A DNA stretch of 64,000 bases. Origin: a virus. Below the pieces are notes generated by a model. The model ran no database searches and was not told the DNA's origin. It saw only the letters and a list, made by a program, of their open reading frames with translations. The DNA is taken from positions 58,314 to 122,313 of the IMG/VR virus record IMGVR_UViG_3300035126_000842; one strand, written 5' to 3'. Position numbers and translations under genes: made by a program. Positions 24,501 to 34,199 of this stretch are shown here, one piece after another. How positions within the stretch are numbered: the stretch's first letter is position 1; each line of letters starts with the position of its first letter.

Positions 24501-27293
24501 AGGTTTTTTACCAGAACCTGCATTATCACGAATGTTGTCCCAAAGTCCTCTACGAGAATAACTACCATCTTTTCTTCTTATCATACCACCATTTTTTTGT
24601 TTTTGCTTAACAGCAGAGTTTACATTATGGCGAAGATAATCACCCATAGGGTAACTCTGTTTAGTATAGTTACTAGGATTAAGTATATTTAGTTTAACAG
24701 CATTATTTGAATGATTGAAATACTGTACAGAATTGTTACGTAAAATGTTATTTTCTCTTTGAGCAATTAAATTAGTAACTAATTCAGAAAACTCTTTAGG
24801 ACTATATTCTAGTACACCATGTGACATAAAAGGCTTACCAAAAAATTTTTCTAGTTTTACGTTACCTGGAACCAAATCCCATATATCATTATATTCCATT
24901 ACATTGTTGTAAAATCGCTGATTGTAACCACCCATTATATTAGTAGTGGTAAAATCACTTTCTTTAGTTTGAAGACTGTTATCTAAAGCATCTATTTTTT
25001 TCTTTTCTTCTTTCAATAATTTTAAATCTTGCACTGATGCATATTTAGGATTATAATAAAACCAAGGAGCTAAATCAGCAATGTTAGGTAAGTCATTTAA
25101 CAATCTATTTTCATTATTAATCGAAAATATTTCAAGATTTTTTAATTGTTCGGGAGTATAAGCAGGATGATTAATAGGAGCAGTTTCAGCAATTCTAAAC
25201 GTATTATATTTTTGAGGAAGTCCACTATACAATCGCCATGCATCATATCTATTAGTTGATACCAATGGATTTTTAGTATCTATTGACATTATAACTTTGC
25301 TTATGTCATCTGTTAAAATTTTTGAATTTGTTTTACCTAAAATTATTTTTTGGGGTATTTGAAGAATTCTTTTTGTAGCATTATCATAACTATAAGGTAC
25401 AACATACTCAGTCAATAATTCGGATACTATAGGCAAATAACCTTTTCTTTGTTTACTTGTTATGCCTAATTTTTCCATTTGTTCTTTTGCAATTTCAAAC
25501 TGAGTTAATCCTTTTTGCAAACCCTCTTTTTCTATTTGTAATAATGCGTTATCTATTTTATTAAAATAGGATGACGCTTGTTTTGCACCTTTAAAACCTG
25601 CACCTAAAAAAGGTACTGCTTCAAGAGCATTCATTCCAGCACTTAAATAATTACCTTCTGAAATATCACTAGGTATGTTAGCTAATCCTTCTATAGTAAG
25701 AAGAGGATTAACCGCGTCACCAATAGGGTCTATAGATATTAAACCCCCACCTTGAGGTTCTCTCCAACCTTGATTTTGAGATTGCTCATACTGTTGTTGA
25801 ACTATACGTTGTCGTTCTTTTTCTGTTTGATATGTATTATCAAAATCTTCTTCTATCTCTACTTTAACGGGTAGTGATTTTTGAGTAGTAACACCAGCAG
25901 CAGTTGCGGTAGATTTTGCTACACTTCTATTAGAACCTGCATAACCAGCAGGTCCTTTCCAGGAACCTTTATCTTGATATTTTGGTAATGAGCCACCATT
26001 TTTGTATTTACCTCTCCAACCTATTTTGTAATCTTGTAATAAATCATCTATATATTTTTTAAACTCCAAATTTTGTTCGGGAGTTAAATTTTTATAATCC
26101 ATAAAAGGAAAGCTTTCGTCTACATCAAACATTTTAGAACCTCTTTTACCCATAACGTTTGTACTTCCTTTATACATAGCCATAGGTCTTTCGTAAGAAA
26201 GAACAGGATTAAAATCAAAACGTCGAAATCCTTTAGATAAATCATCAAAATTATTTTCTGGATGAAAATATTTATTAAACCAATTTTGATAATTACCTGT
26301 AGAATAATCTCTAGGTGATGTCATTCTTATTTGGTAGTTTCCATAATAATTAGGAGTAGAAGATAAATATAAACCTCCTAAATATCTATTGTCTGGTAAT
26401 CCTGATGTATAACCATATTGTTCCATAGGAACATGAGAAGCTTGATATTTTGCAATGGATAGAGGATCGTTAAAATCAACTCCTGCATTTTTCATGTTTT
26501 CAAATTCAGAAATTTCATTATAATAATGAGGTCTAGACATATCAAACGAAATCCCTGTATTGTCTTGAATACCTTTACCATCTTTAGGTACACTTCCTTT
26601 AACACCTCTAAATCTAGTTGCTTCTCTGTTCAAAGCAAACTGTGTTAGCTTATTTGTTTTGTCTGTACTTCTAGCAGCATAATTAACATCACCTAAATTA
26701 AAATCTTTTCCTATTAAGCCTTCTTTTTGTAAACCTTTAATAAATTGTCTTCTTTTTAAAAATCCTTTAGCATCTTCTAATTTTGTAGGATCTATTTTTA
26801 TAGAATTAGAAGTAGTACTGCTAAAATCAAATAGTTCTTTAGCATCAACATTACTATTAGTTATGTGTGGGAATCTAGTTCTTTTTAATCCTCTAAATGC
26901 TGAACCTGCAAAAGGAAGTGCTTCTAATGCATTCATTCCTGCTCCAAAATAATCACCTTCTAAAATCTGACCTGGTATAGAAGCAATAGATTCAGCAACT
27001 AATAAAGGATTTACAGCATCTCCTATAGGATCTATAGATATCATAGCTCCTGAAGCAGAAGGATCAGTCCAAGGATTCATTCTTCTTTGCAAGTATGCTA
27101 TTTCATCAGCTTTTTTTTGCTCAGGAGTTCTACTATCAATATATTGCATTCCTTCTGTTTGAGGTACAGTGTTTACATAAACACCTGCAGCTTCTACCTT
27201 TGTTACGGCAGGTTTATTTACATTGGACTTACCAACATAACCACTAGGACCTATCCATTGCGTACCTTTTTGAGCTTTAAGTAATTTTTTCAT
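21600..27293 (-). CDS. 1897-aa mosaic virion protein with duplicated N-terminal module and many GG junctions
   Basis: Two homologous modules begin at residue 1 (LLKAQKGTQWIGPSGYVGKS) and near residue 436 (LPKYQDKGSWKGPAGYAGSN). Both then contain ISIDPIGDAVNPLL (about 88 and 524) and an AGMNALEA-PF-G-F-G helix. The rest is a chain of unrelated-looking segments separated by GG junctions: EMGGFFP, YQGGGE, YREGGE, KQAGGE, KRDGGS, EQMGGN, LREGGI and WQDGGK. Known phage blocks include RKDGSYSRRGLWDNIR (about residue 905). A C-terminal segment has KKWMVLAKKGNKYKIVH and DYTQHGSEERRERF, similar to DUF5754-type sequences. The ATG overlaps the upstream muzzle gene stop (ATGA). A cargo or internal virion role is inferred; a naturally processed polyprotein is possible. 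Confidence 0.85.
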   Translation of the reverse strand: MKKLLKAQKGTQWIGPSGYVGKSNVNKPAVTKVEAAGVYVNTVPQTEGMQYIDSRTPEQKKADEIAYLQRRMNPWTDPSASGAMISIDPIGDAVNPLLVAESIASIPGQILEGDYFGAGMNALEALPFAGSAFRGLKRTRFPHITNSNVDAKELFDFSSTTSNSIKIDPTKLEDAKGFLKRRQFIKGLQKEGLIGKDFNLGDVNYAARSTDKTNKLTQFALNREATRFRGVKGSVPKDGKGIQDNTGISFDMSRPHYYNEISEFENMKNAGVDFNDPLSIAKYQASHVPMEQYGYTSGLPDNRYLGGLYLSSTPNYYGNYQIRMTSPRDYSTGNYQNWFNKYFHPENNFDDLSKGFRRFDFNPVLSYERPMAMYKGSTNVMGKRGSKMFDVDESFPFMDYKNLTPEQNLEFKKYIDDLLQDYKIGWRGKYKNGGSLPKYQDKGSWKGPAGYAGSNRSVAKSTATAAGVTTQKSLPVKVEIEEDFDNTYQTEKERQRIVQQQYEQSQNQGWREPQGGGLISIDPIGDAVNPLLTIEGLANIPSDISEGNYLSAGMNALEAVPFLGAGFKGAKQASSYFNKIDNALLQIEKEGLQKGLTQFEIAKEQMEKLGITSKQRKGYLPIVSELLTEYVVPYSYDNATKRILQIPQKIILGKTNSKILTDDISKVIMSIDTKNPLVSTNRYDAWRLYSGLPQKYNTFRIAETAPINHPAYTPEQLKNLEIFSINNENRLLNDLPNIADLAPWFYYNPKYASVQDLKLLKEEKKKIDALDNSLQTKESDFTTTNIMGGYNQRFYNNVMEYNDIWDLVPGNVKLEKFFGKPFMSHGVLEYSPKEFSELVTNLIAQRENNILRNNSVQYFNHSNNAVKLNILNPSNYTKQSYPMGDYLRHNVNSAVKQKQKNGGMIRRKDGSYSRRGLWDNIRDNAGSGKKPTAEMLKQERKIRNEKKEMGGFFPTSTTGVPYQDKEYMYQGGGETENWLTKLLNTPAGNILKQTLADQVNVVGPAYNATTQILENNPSDYARTVNIALEGLKSPAPFWGDLAINALQEGVSYMGKKNPVGIDRSYETHFKNEKGPKYREGGENPEDWTKFTAFNKTLPNNLRDDNFKYGDYSYYDLYGMWEAAGKPNSFKEVKDTEFFPLQDDGLYHGFSVGKDGIVLKSKNHPSVVYEALASQLSPYTKDLLLTQREDGRLQYVPKKQAGGENLIDMYYKGSNYPYRIKDETKRNEHIKNIFFRDLDEIPREYLTEENIEQVKNFFRKKYRGYGTERGYDVGDNYIGFDYKDFDDKMFAKLVEEYLDQVYSDEAPLIVTNGIESILAKQRKNRAKKRDGGSSSEIDPWVEYHKKLKLYNQYNNEEQPEYELIIDKNTFPNEFEEYTQHDEAVKKYTQQAFDNEDLFVKEFAKKYGLETERKTSKDSLRIKGRVPESLSEEFYKGKVKVLEDIMESKDYKDRLNRKYYLNNMYARPNVKLNEYWKTKKDPNFSVDGIKPTSWEEKIIEQGRTMVPIGSNSYGTIYGQPVGNPTTTESTTYYKPIFQKPLMPKLKKMPLRNITQISYDKPEREFVPLDIPIQKPARNPPQKFYYGMDKKQEKRRLAGKPYTALNSSGNEIYIASGDTRLDSDPENTIGYNKGRAYVEGDRMEEFEPTRDTQNNPISKEQMGGNIYDKETDNLLAQIASMIADGEDPDMLAGSLVDTGYSEEVVDSLVEEAIDRLSELGDYEEEDINQIEDIKVLREGGIPDRYKNQGFTKVGAKRKSNRPGKKWMVLAKKGNKYKIVHGGYKGMKDYTQHGSEERRERFWDRMGGKNSAKAKDQFSPLYWHKRFGTWQDGGKTPIEHPEGQRKFPGKTTRIPSNRITMEGINYPVLAIGDNGKANLMLPGEEYLYLGVNYVDEVPFSK

Positions 27294-30200
27294 CGCGGTG
27301 AAATAGTAGATTTGGTATTGAATATCTTAAATACAAAGTTAACAGCTCCTGAGATAGTTTTACGTAAAAATACTTTCTGAAAGTAATTTCTTAATCTTTT
27401 TTGCTGAAACTCTGGTTTATTGTAATTTATTGCTGCAGGGTTTAGTTGTTTTTTATAACCGTCTTTTCCTACTAACCATATAGGAGAAGTAATACCTGTA
27501 TTCTCTCCTCTATTGTTTATTATGTCGTAGAATTGATTAAACCTGTATTTGTTTTCTTCTTTAGATACTAAGATGTTTATAGAGCTACCTGCTGTAGTAG
27601 GATAAGACGCTGCTAAATAAGGATTTTGTCTAGGGTAAGGTACTAGATTTAATAAACCCGAACATTGCTCTTTATTGGATACAACCGCTTGATCAAAATT
27701 TCCATCTAGTTGAGTGTAACTAACATCTGGTGAATCCGTATAGACAACCGCGTCTAAGTAATATTCAAAAGAATCTATAATAGAAACTTGTTTAGTATTT
27801 ATAGGTACTTCTACTTCAAAAGGATAATCAGTACCATAGAAGTTACAGAAACTATCAAATCTTACATTATGCTTCCAGAAGTCTTTACCATTGATAGCAG
27901 TAAATTTAGTGCGGGAAGATAAAGTGTAATTAGGATGCCAGTCGTGGAAAGAAACCCAGAAATTCTGTTTAGGGTCATAACTAACAGTCCATGATACATC
28001 TATAAAGTAAGGAGAATTTAAAGAAATGTTTCTTAATTTTCTACCAGGTAATTGCTTGCTTACTAATGTAAACTTACCTCTACCTGTATAGAAATAATCC
28101 CATAGAGTCTTGTATTGAGGATTAATTACATAATCACGTTTTGTAAAATACAGAATAGAAGATTCGTGGTCATAACTAATAAAAGATCCTATTCCTACTG
28201 CAAGATTATTAGTATCAGGAAAGTTAGGAAAATCTTCTAGTATTTTATAACCCATGTAGTTATTAAACCACCACTTTAATCCTTTTGCTGTTATATCTTC
28301 TAAAGCACCCTGTCCTGCTACTCTATATATTTTTTTCAGAGAATTAGACATTAAGAATACTCCAGCAGGACAGTTTATAACACCAAAAGTATCTATACAA
28401 GCACCTTCCATAAAAGAACGATCGCTAGATGATATATTTTGTAGAGCTTGTTCAAACAAACCACCATCTCCTAAAGTAACTTTAGTACCAAGATCTGTTT
28501 GTAAAGAATCAGAACCTTGAATCATTACAGGTGATCTATCATTAAAAACAATCATAGAACCGTTTTTGTTAATGTTTTTAATATTAACAATACCACCTGA
28601 AAGTATTTTAAAGTTATCAGGAAGATAAACTCTCCAAGGATCTGATACAGAACCGTTGTCAGGAAGTGAATACACTACCATACTAGGATCGTATGTAAAA
28701 CAATCTAGGTATGTAATAGGATCATATGTTCTAGGTTGAATATTACCCCAAGAAATTTTATCAAAAAATATTTTACTATGACTTAGTGAGAAATCATATC
28801 TGTATTGTTCTCTTTCAGTTATTACATCAGGGTTAAATAATTTATCAAGGTCTGTGTAATTGTATGGGTGATAGTGTCTATATCTATCTTCATCTAACCA
28901 ATCGCGTAAGTCAACGTTTATTTCACTTTCTACAAAAAAATCACGAACACCAGAGTAGAAGAGATACATAAAAGCATTCTTTACTCCTAATCGTAATTTT
29001 CTAAAATTAAGAGGGTTAAATGTACAGTTTTGACCATCTTGATCTAGGTTACTAAAATCAGAAGGTACTACACCCTCTTGATCTGGTTGTATTGGTATTG
29101 TAGGTCCTGCTGGATTAGAAGTAAATACAGATGAAGCCAAGCCTCCTAAACTACTCATTAAACCTTTAAAAAAATCGTTTAAATCGTAACTTTCAGTATT
29201 CATCCAGAATCTAGGTCTAAAAACAGTAGCGTTATATTTTCTATAATCTATTTCATACCCGTCAGGTCTATTCTGTAACCAATTTCTAAAAAAGAAGAAA
29301 GGATTTTTTTCTGTGTGTCTTCCTATATAAATATCACCACCAAATAACGGACCTGTACTAGAAACCCAAGTATTGTTTGTGTTGGGAGAATCAATATAAT
29401 GTGAACTAATAGGTATTTGATTTATAGTATCTAACTGACCATATTGGTTTACTATTCTGTTCACTAAAGCTCCGTAAATAGTAGCAGAGTTTTTTCCAGT
29501 AACAGGCAATCCGTTAATATGATCTTTTCCGTAAGGTGTATTTGCATCACCTAACGTAAATCTGCTAGTATCATCAGAAGGTGAAAGTAATCCTGTATGA
29601 TCAAACGATAACGATTGCGTTTCTACAAATACAAATTTGTTTCTTAAAGTATTATCTATTCTAAGATTACCAGCATTAAATACACCAGAACCTATATAAC
29701 CACTATTAAATACCTTTCTTCTGCTTATAAAAAGATTATCATAATCTTTATATAAACAATGAGACCTTTGTTGATATGCAAATTGTCTATATGGTACCAG
29801 TTTAAGTAATAGTTCTAAGAATTCATCAGTAGCTTCAGACCATGAGTTTAATAGTATTGGCAATTGATAAAAAGCTTTAAGTGGAAAAGGCATTCCTTCA
29901 TAACGACTGTCATTAAATGTTACAGTAGTTGTAGGTAGTTCAAAAGCATTAGTTGTAGTAGCTAGCCCTAATGTTCTATTTATAAAATTTCTTAAAGTAC
30001 CGCTTGATGTAAGTGCTACAGGAGGCGGAACTATAGTAGGTTGTACATATGTAGCAGAAGAAGTATTAATACTAGCTGTAAAATTAGCTAATATTCTAAA
30101 TATTTCAGGAGCAATTGTATTTTGGATATCATTGTTTAATATATCAGTGAAATATGTAGTCAACTGTGTTGCTTGAGCAGCTGTTAAAGGTCCTGTAGGA

Positions 30201-32317
30201 AAAGTAGTACCACCATTTAATAATTCAGGACCTTTAGTTTTAGGTAAAGTCATAGTAGATATAGTAGGTTCACTAGATGCTTTTTTGACACCTAAAACTA
30301 AACCTGCTATCATAGATAAAAAGAAACTTAAATCTGATGGTAGTTTATGTCTGGGATGATTTTCAACAGGACTAAATATAGCTCTATCTAATTCACCTCT
30401 TACAATACCATATTTTTTTGCTTCATATGGAGCTAGATACGGTTCTTTAAATTGTGTATCAGGAGAGTGGAAACTATAATGTTCTGTTCTAGTAAATGTA
30501 GCACGATCTGTTTTCCCTTCTGCATCACAGTTGCCTTTTTTATAAGCTGGATTAGGAGGTTGATTAGCAGGTTGTAATAATTTTTCTGTAGGACCTACTT
30601 GATTATAAGGAAAGTTCTGTATAGCATCGTTACCTTGAACCAAAAGATTATTAAATATACCTTTTGCTACAATAGTTTTATTTCCTTCACGCGATCCTCT
30701 TAATATTTCATAACCTACAATACCTGGTACATCTATTAGAACAGAAGGATTAGTAGGGTTGGGCATTTGAGGTTTTGCAATATTATAAAACCTAACACCC
30801 ATTATTCTAATTTGTCTTCCGTCATTACTATGATGCCACGAGTTTCCAGTTCGTCTAGATGGAAATTTATGATGTCTGATATAATCATTACATAAACTAC
30901 CGTATCTGACAGAGTCGTTTGGATATCGTTCAGAAGATTGCCAATACGACATTTCACCTTCTTCAATTATTTGACCTTCATATTTAGAAGCGGTATCTAT
31001 ATGTTGATAAGAAGTGTTAGTAGTAACAATAGATGTATCTTCACCTTGCCAATTAAAAGCAAAATCAAAGTTATTACCTGTACCTGGAGGAATAATACCT
31101 AAATCTGTTTGAACAGGAGCTCTACCTGGAATATGATATGACTCACTTCTTTCTCCTGTATCATATAAAAATCTAATAAAAAATGGATAGACTTCATCTG
31201 ACATGTAACCAGTTACAGCTCCCCCGTTTTTGTAAAAATTAGATTCTACTTCCCATATTACATATTTAGATCTAATATTATTAGCTGTAGGTTGATAGTT
31301 AAAACTATATCTAGTTCTAGGACCTACTCTAAGCATATAATCACCTACCGTATAAGTAGCATCTGATTTTTCATAAACAGGTCTGCGAACAGGAAGATTA
31401 GAAAGTGGTACCGTAAGCAAAGAATCAGGTATAATACTTATTCCTATTGTAGCTTCTTGACTAGGAGCAGCACCGTTGCTAGTAGCATAAAAACCAAAAC
31501 TTTTAGCTATTGTATTTCCTGCAATAGTGTAAACAATGACTAATTCAAACTCACTGAAGTACTCAGTATCAAGATTAGTTACACTTACTTCTATAGCACC
31601 ACCTATTCCTACATGATTAAATATAGGTTGAGGATTAGTAATAGCATAATAATCACCAAATCTTTGTTGATTAATAGTGTATGCTACGCATGCTTGATAA
31701 GAACCGTTTATTAACTCACCTCCATATGTAGCTTTTCTAATATCTACTTTAGGTATTTTGATTTTTGGGGTAAGTCTTATTTGATCACAATCTAATTGTA
31801 AGGGTAGAATGTTAGTGCATATACTACAACCTGTAGGACTAGGAGTACATATTTGTTTGTATGGAATACTAGTAGGAGATAGATATCTAGTAGGATTTCT
31901 ACCATCGTCCCAATAAAAAAATCTATGACAATCAAATGAATCTTTAACACCACCTGACCTAATAGGATTAGAAGAAGAAAAATTTAAACAAGGATCGTTT
32001 ACTATTTTAGTATAAGTGCAAGTAGATTCCGTATATAGTCCTATTTCATGGTTATTAGAATCATCAGTAGAAAAGATAATCCACTCGTCGTCATTAAAAA
32101 ATAAATAACCTATTACAGGAAAAGGAGCACTTGTACAAAATAAAGTAGAAGATTCATTAGATATAGTAGCCATATCACCCTGTAATGTATTTACAGCAGC
32201 ATTTCTAGCATGTGACCAAGCACCTTCTGGTAAGAAAGAATCATTAAGGTCTTTCATCATACCTTTTACAAAAGTATTGCTCTCACCTTGTTTTAAATTT
32301 TGAAAGTTCTCTGCCAT
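27290..32317 (-). CDS. Tail muzzle / stabilisation protein (crAss-like, P22 gp10-like)
   Basis: A 1675-residue beta-rich protein. Its N-terminus (TFVKGMMKDLNDSFLPEGAW, then GDMATISNESS) is the hallmark of phage tail stabilisation proteins. In crAss-like phages this family forms the muzzle closing the distal tail. The chain is rich in Asn, Thr, Tyr and Pro with few Lys-rich helices, unlike the cargo genes downstream, and no catalytic motif is evident. Hydrophobic/Gly-rich stretches near residues 690-710 and 1090-1120 could be flexible or membrane-interacting loops. It follows the ring-like 408-aa gene with a TAATG overlap and precedes the 1897-aa gene with an ATGA overlap, so neck, tail and cargo genes are translated in series. 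Confidence 0.85.
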   Translation of the reverse strand: MAENFQNLKQGESNTFVKGMMKDLNDSFLPEGAWSHARNAAVNTLQGDMATISNESSTLFCTSAPFPVIGYLFFNDDEWIIFSTDDSNNHEIGLYTESTCTYTKIVNDPCLNFSSSNPIRSGGVKDSFDCHRFFYWDDGRNPTRYLSPTSIPYKQICTPSPTGCSICTNILPLQLDCDQIRLTPKIKIPKVDIRKATYGGELINGSYQACVAYTINQQRFGDYYAITNPQPIFNHVGIGGAIEVSVTNLDTEYFSEFELVIVYTIAGNTIAKSFGFYATSNGAAPSQEATIGISIIPDSLLTVPLSNLPVRRPVYEKSDATYTVGDYMLRVGPRTRYSFNYQPTANNIRSKYVIWEVESNFYKNGGAVTGYMSDEVYPFFIRFLYDTGERSESYHIPGRAPVQTDLGIIPPGTGNNFDFAFNWQGEDTSIVTTNTSYQHIDTASKYEGQIIEEGEMSYWQSSERYPNDSVRYGSLCNDYIRHHKFPSRRTGNSWHHSNDGRQIRIMGVRFYNIAKPQMPNPTNPSVLIDVPGIVGYEILRGSREGNKTIVAKGIFNNLLVQGNDAIQNFPYNQVGPTEKLLQPANQPPNPAYKKGNCDAEGKTDRATFTRTEHYSFHSPDTQFKEPYLAPYEAKKYGIVRGELDRAIFSPVENHPRHKLPSDLSFFLSMIAGLVLGVKKASSEPTISTMTLPKTKGPELLNGGTTFPTGPLTAAQATQLTTYFTDILNNDIQNTIAPEIFRILANFTASINTSSATYVQPTIVPPPVALTSSGTLRNFINRTLGLATTTNAFELPTTTVTFNDSRYEGMPFPLKAFYQLPILLNSWSEATDEFLELLLKLVPYRQFAYQQRSHCLYKDYDNLFISRRKVFNSGYIGSGVFNAGNLRIDNTLRNKFVFVETQSLSFDHTGLLSPSDDTSRFTLGDANTPYGKDHINGLPVTGKNSATIYGALVNRIVNQYGQLDTINQIPISSHYIDSPNTNNTWVSSTGPLFGGDIYIGRHTEKNPFFFFRNWLQNRPDGYEIDYRKYNATVFRPRFWMNTESYDLNDFFKGLMSSLGGLASSVFTSNPAGPTIPIQPDQEGVVPSDFSNLDQDGQNCTFNPLNFRKLRLGVKNAFMYLFYSGVRDFFVESEINVDLRDWLDEDRYRHYHPYNYTDLDKLFNPDVITEREQYRYDFSLSHSKIFFDKISWGNIQPRTYDPITYLDCFTYDPSMVVYSLPDNGSVSDPWRVYLPDNFKILSGGIVNIKNINKNGSMIVFNDRSPVMIQGSDSLQTDLGTKVTLGDGGLFEQALQNISSSDRSFMEGACIDTFGVINCPAGVFLMSNSLKKIYRVAGQGALEDITAKGLKWWFNNYMGYKILEDFPNFPDTNNLAVGIGSFISYDHESSILYFTKRDYVINPQYKTLWDYFYTGRGKFTLVSKQLPGRKLRNISLNSPYFIDVSWTVSYDPKQNFWVSFHDWHPNYTLSSRTKFTAINGKDFWKHNVRFDSFCNFYGTDYPFEVEVPINTKQVSIIDSFEYYLDAVVYTDSPDVSYTQLDGNFDQAVVSNKEQCSGLLNLVPYPRQNPYLAASYPTTAGSSINILVSKEENKYRFNQFYDIINNRGENTGITSPIWLVGKDGYKKQLNPAAINYNKPEFQQKRLRNYFQKVFLRKTISGAVNFVFKIFNTKSTISPR

Positions 32318-33543
32318 TAGTTAATTATATCGTAAAATCTTCTATACATAATATCACGCGCTTGTTTCCAAACTCTTTTCATTTCAGAGAAATTAGGAGT
32401 CCTTACAATACTTAACGCATTAATTCTTGATATTCTAAGTTTTGCTACAATAAGTTGAATCTTTCCTTCTAATCCTGTTTCACCATTCATTAAAAGGTTC
32501 TCAAGAATTCTTTCTTTAAGAGCATATTCGTAGTATTCTGTAATCATAGGATGGTCTAAAACTAGTAAGTTACCATTATCATCTTGCATAAGCGCTTGAT
32601 AGTTAATGTAAATAGTACCGTTTTCAAAACCAGCGTTTATAAAACCATCTTTAATTTCAGCATGAGCTCCTGACCTAATTCTAGTATTAGGACAATCGCA
32701 ATCTATTTGTCTACCCGGTTTAAGATATATAGGCATAAACTCGGTGTAAGTTCTAGTAGTGTATTTTACCTTTTGAATTAACTGATAATAATCACCACAT
32801 TTATTCATACACGCATCTTGTGGCATACAAAAAGGAGAATCATTAGGTTCTTTTTCTACAGGAGTTACATTTTGTATAGGGTCTCCACAATTAGGTGCTG
32901 TATTATTGTATTGATTATGTCTTTGTTTACATGCAGCACAATCCGAATGTTTTTGTAAAACTGGATAAGTGTGCCAATTTCCTGAAAAAAATTGAGGTGG
33001 TGCAGCACTAGGAATTGATTGAAAACCACAACATCCTAATTCTATACACATACCTCTATTAGTGTCATATTGAATATAAACAGTATCATTTGGAGTTAAT
33101 GGCACATAACTAATTAAACCAAATCCATAATCTCTTCCTAGACTTGTACCAAAACAATCTGTAGCACATAAAGAAGCTGAATCAGGACCATAGTCTATAT
33201 AATAATAATAAATTTTAGGTTGTTTACATTCAGGCGGAGTAAGAACAACATCTTCAATATGAGTACCAGAAGGTACCATTTCTTCTACAGTATATTTACC
33301 ACATAAGTATGCGTAGTTTAATATTTGAAAATCAGAAGGTAATCTACCCTTGTAATTACAAATATCAATAACTGCTTCTTTTTCTCTTGTTATTTGAATT
33401 CCTAAATCATAATTAACCCTACCTGCAACTCTAATAAGTTGTTGAGGGTCAATCATATTTTCAAGGTTGTATTGTTGAAAATCAACATTTACATCCGCCA
33501 TTAACTCATCAAAAGTTTTATACTGTAGTTCTACTGTTTTCAT
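32317..33543 (-). CDS. Conserved crAss-like tail/ring protein, Cys-rich
   Basis: 408 residues. The N-terminal segment MKTVELQYKTFDELMADV and the block KEAVIDICNYKGRLPSDF are typical of a conserved crAss-like tail gene just upstream of the muzzle. The middle is unusually rich in cysteine (CATDCFG, ELGCCGF, DCAACKQ, CMPQDACMNKCGD), suggesting metal-binding or disulfide-linked loops. The C-terminus contains MTEYYEYALKERILENLL-like helices followed by a tail ending RRFYDIIN. Ring or tail-hub component is inferred from gene order; I cannot assign the exact ring. Confidence 0.75.
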   Translation of the reverse strand: MKTVELQYKTFDELMADVNVDFQQYNLENMIDPQQLIRVAGRVNYDLGIQITREKEAVIDICNYKGRLPSDFQILNYAYLCGKYTVEEMVPSGTHIEDVVLTPPECKQPKIYYYYIDYGPDSASLCATDCFGTSLGRDYGFGLISYVPLTPNDTVYIQYDTNRGMCIELGCCGFQSIPSAAPPQFFSGNWHTYPVLQKHSDCAACKQRHNQYNNTAPNCGDPIQNVTPVEKEPNDSPFCMPQDACMNKCGDYYQLIQKVKYTTRTYTEFMPIYLKPGRQIDCDCPNTRIRSGAHAEIKDGFINAGFENGTIYINYQALMQDDNGNLLVLDHPMITEYYEYALKERILENLLMNGETGLEGKIQLIVAKLRISRINALSIVRTPNFSEMKRVWKQARDIMYRRFYDIIN

Positions 33544-34199
33544 TGTCTTGTATTATCTTGTTTATCAATCATAGGATCTGCAGGTAACTGTTCCATAACA
33601 GCAAGATCTTGCTTAAATCCGTTTTCAATTTCTGAATACAAATAGGGTGGTACACGGGAAATAGTTTGTTGCATATTTCTACAACCATCTTGGACACCTA
33701 AATCTATTTCAAACAAAGCTTCAATAAGTATTGCATCCCAATCGATATTAGGAAAATAAAGATACCCATCTATATACCAAGCATATTTGTTTGTATTAAA
33801 CTTAAAGCTTTTGCTTTTAGTCATTTCTACATAAATAGAAGGTGCTGTAAAAGTAAAAGAAGTACCTCTATCTATTGATGTAACATTTCTAAACAAAGGA
33901 CCGTATGCACCATCTATTACTTTTGGTAGTTTATCTTTAGTTCTTCTTATTGTACAACCAGATTGTATTCCAACACAACATGCTTCTACTTTATCAACTT
34001 CTATAAGTTCTACACAAGGAAGTACCTGAAACACCGTTTGGTATTTCATAATACGGTTTAGATTATCCTGTCTTCTTATATACAGATATGCGTATTTTAG
34101 AAAAATAGAATACAAATCTCTGTCAGTTAAAAAACTATCAGGACTTATTGCTTTTGCTATTTTTCTAAGACGTGCTACTATTACTCCAATTGTATCCAT
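33540..34199 (-). CDS. Conserved crAss-like tail/neck structural protein
   Basis: 219 residues starting MDTIGVIVARLRKIAKAIS, with SFLTDRDLYSIFLKYAYLYIRRQDNL, then a beta-rich core and a C-terminal Pro/Gln/Asp-rich tail. The helical N-terminus followed by beta strands fits small neck or ring proteins. It overlaps the 408-aa gene (ATGA) and is itself overlapped by the 189-aa gene stop (TAATG). The crAss-like family is recognisable by position and length; the precise role is not visible. Confidence 0.7.
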   Translation of the reverse strand: MDTIGVIVARLRKIAKAISPDSFLTDRDLYSIFLKYAYLYIRRQDNLNRIMKYQTVFQVLPCVELIEVDKVEACCVGIQSGCTIRRTKDKLPKVIDGAYGPLFRNVTSIDRGTSFTFTAPSIYVEMTKSKSFKFNTNKYAWYIDGYLYFPNIDWDAILIEALFEIDLGVQDGCRNMQQTISRVPPYLYSEIENGFKQDLAVMEQLPADPMIDKQDNTRQ

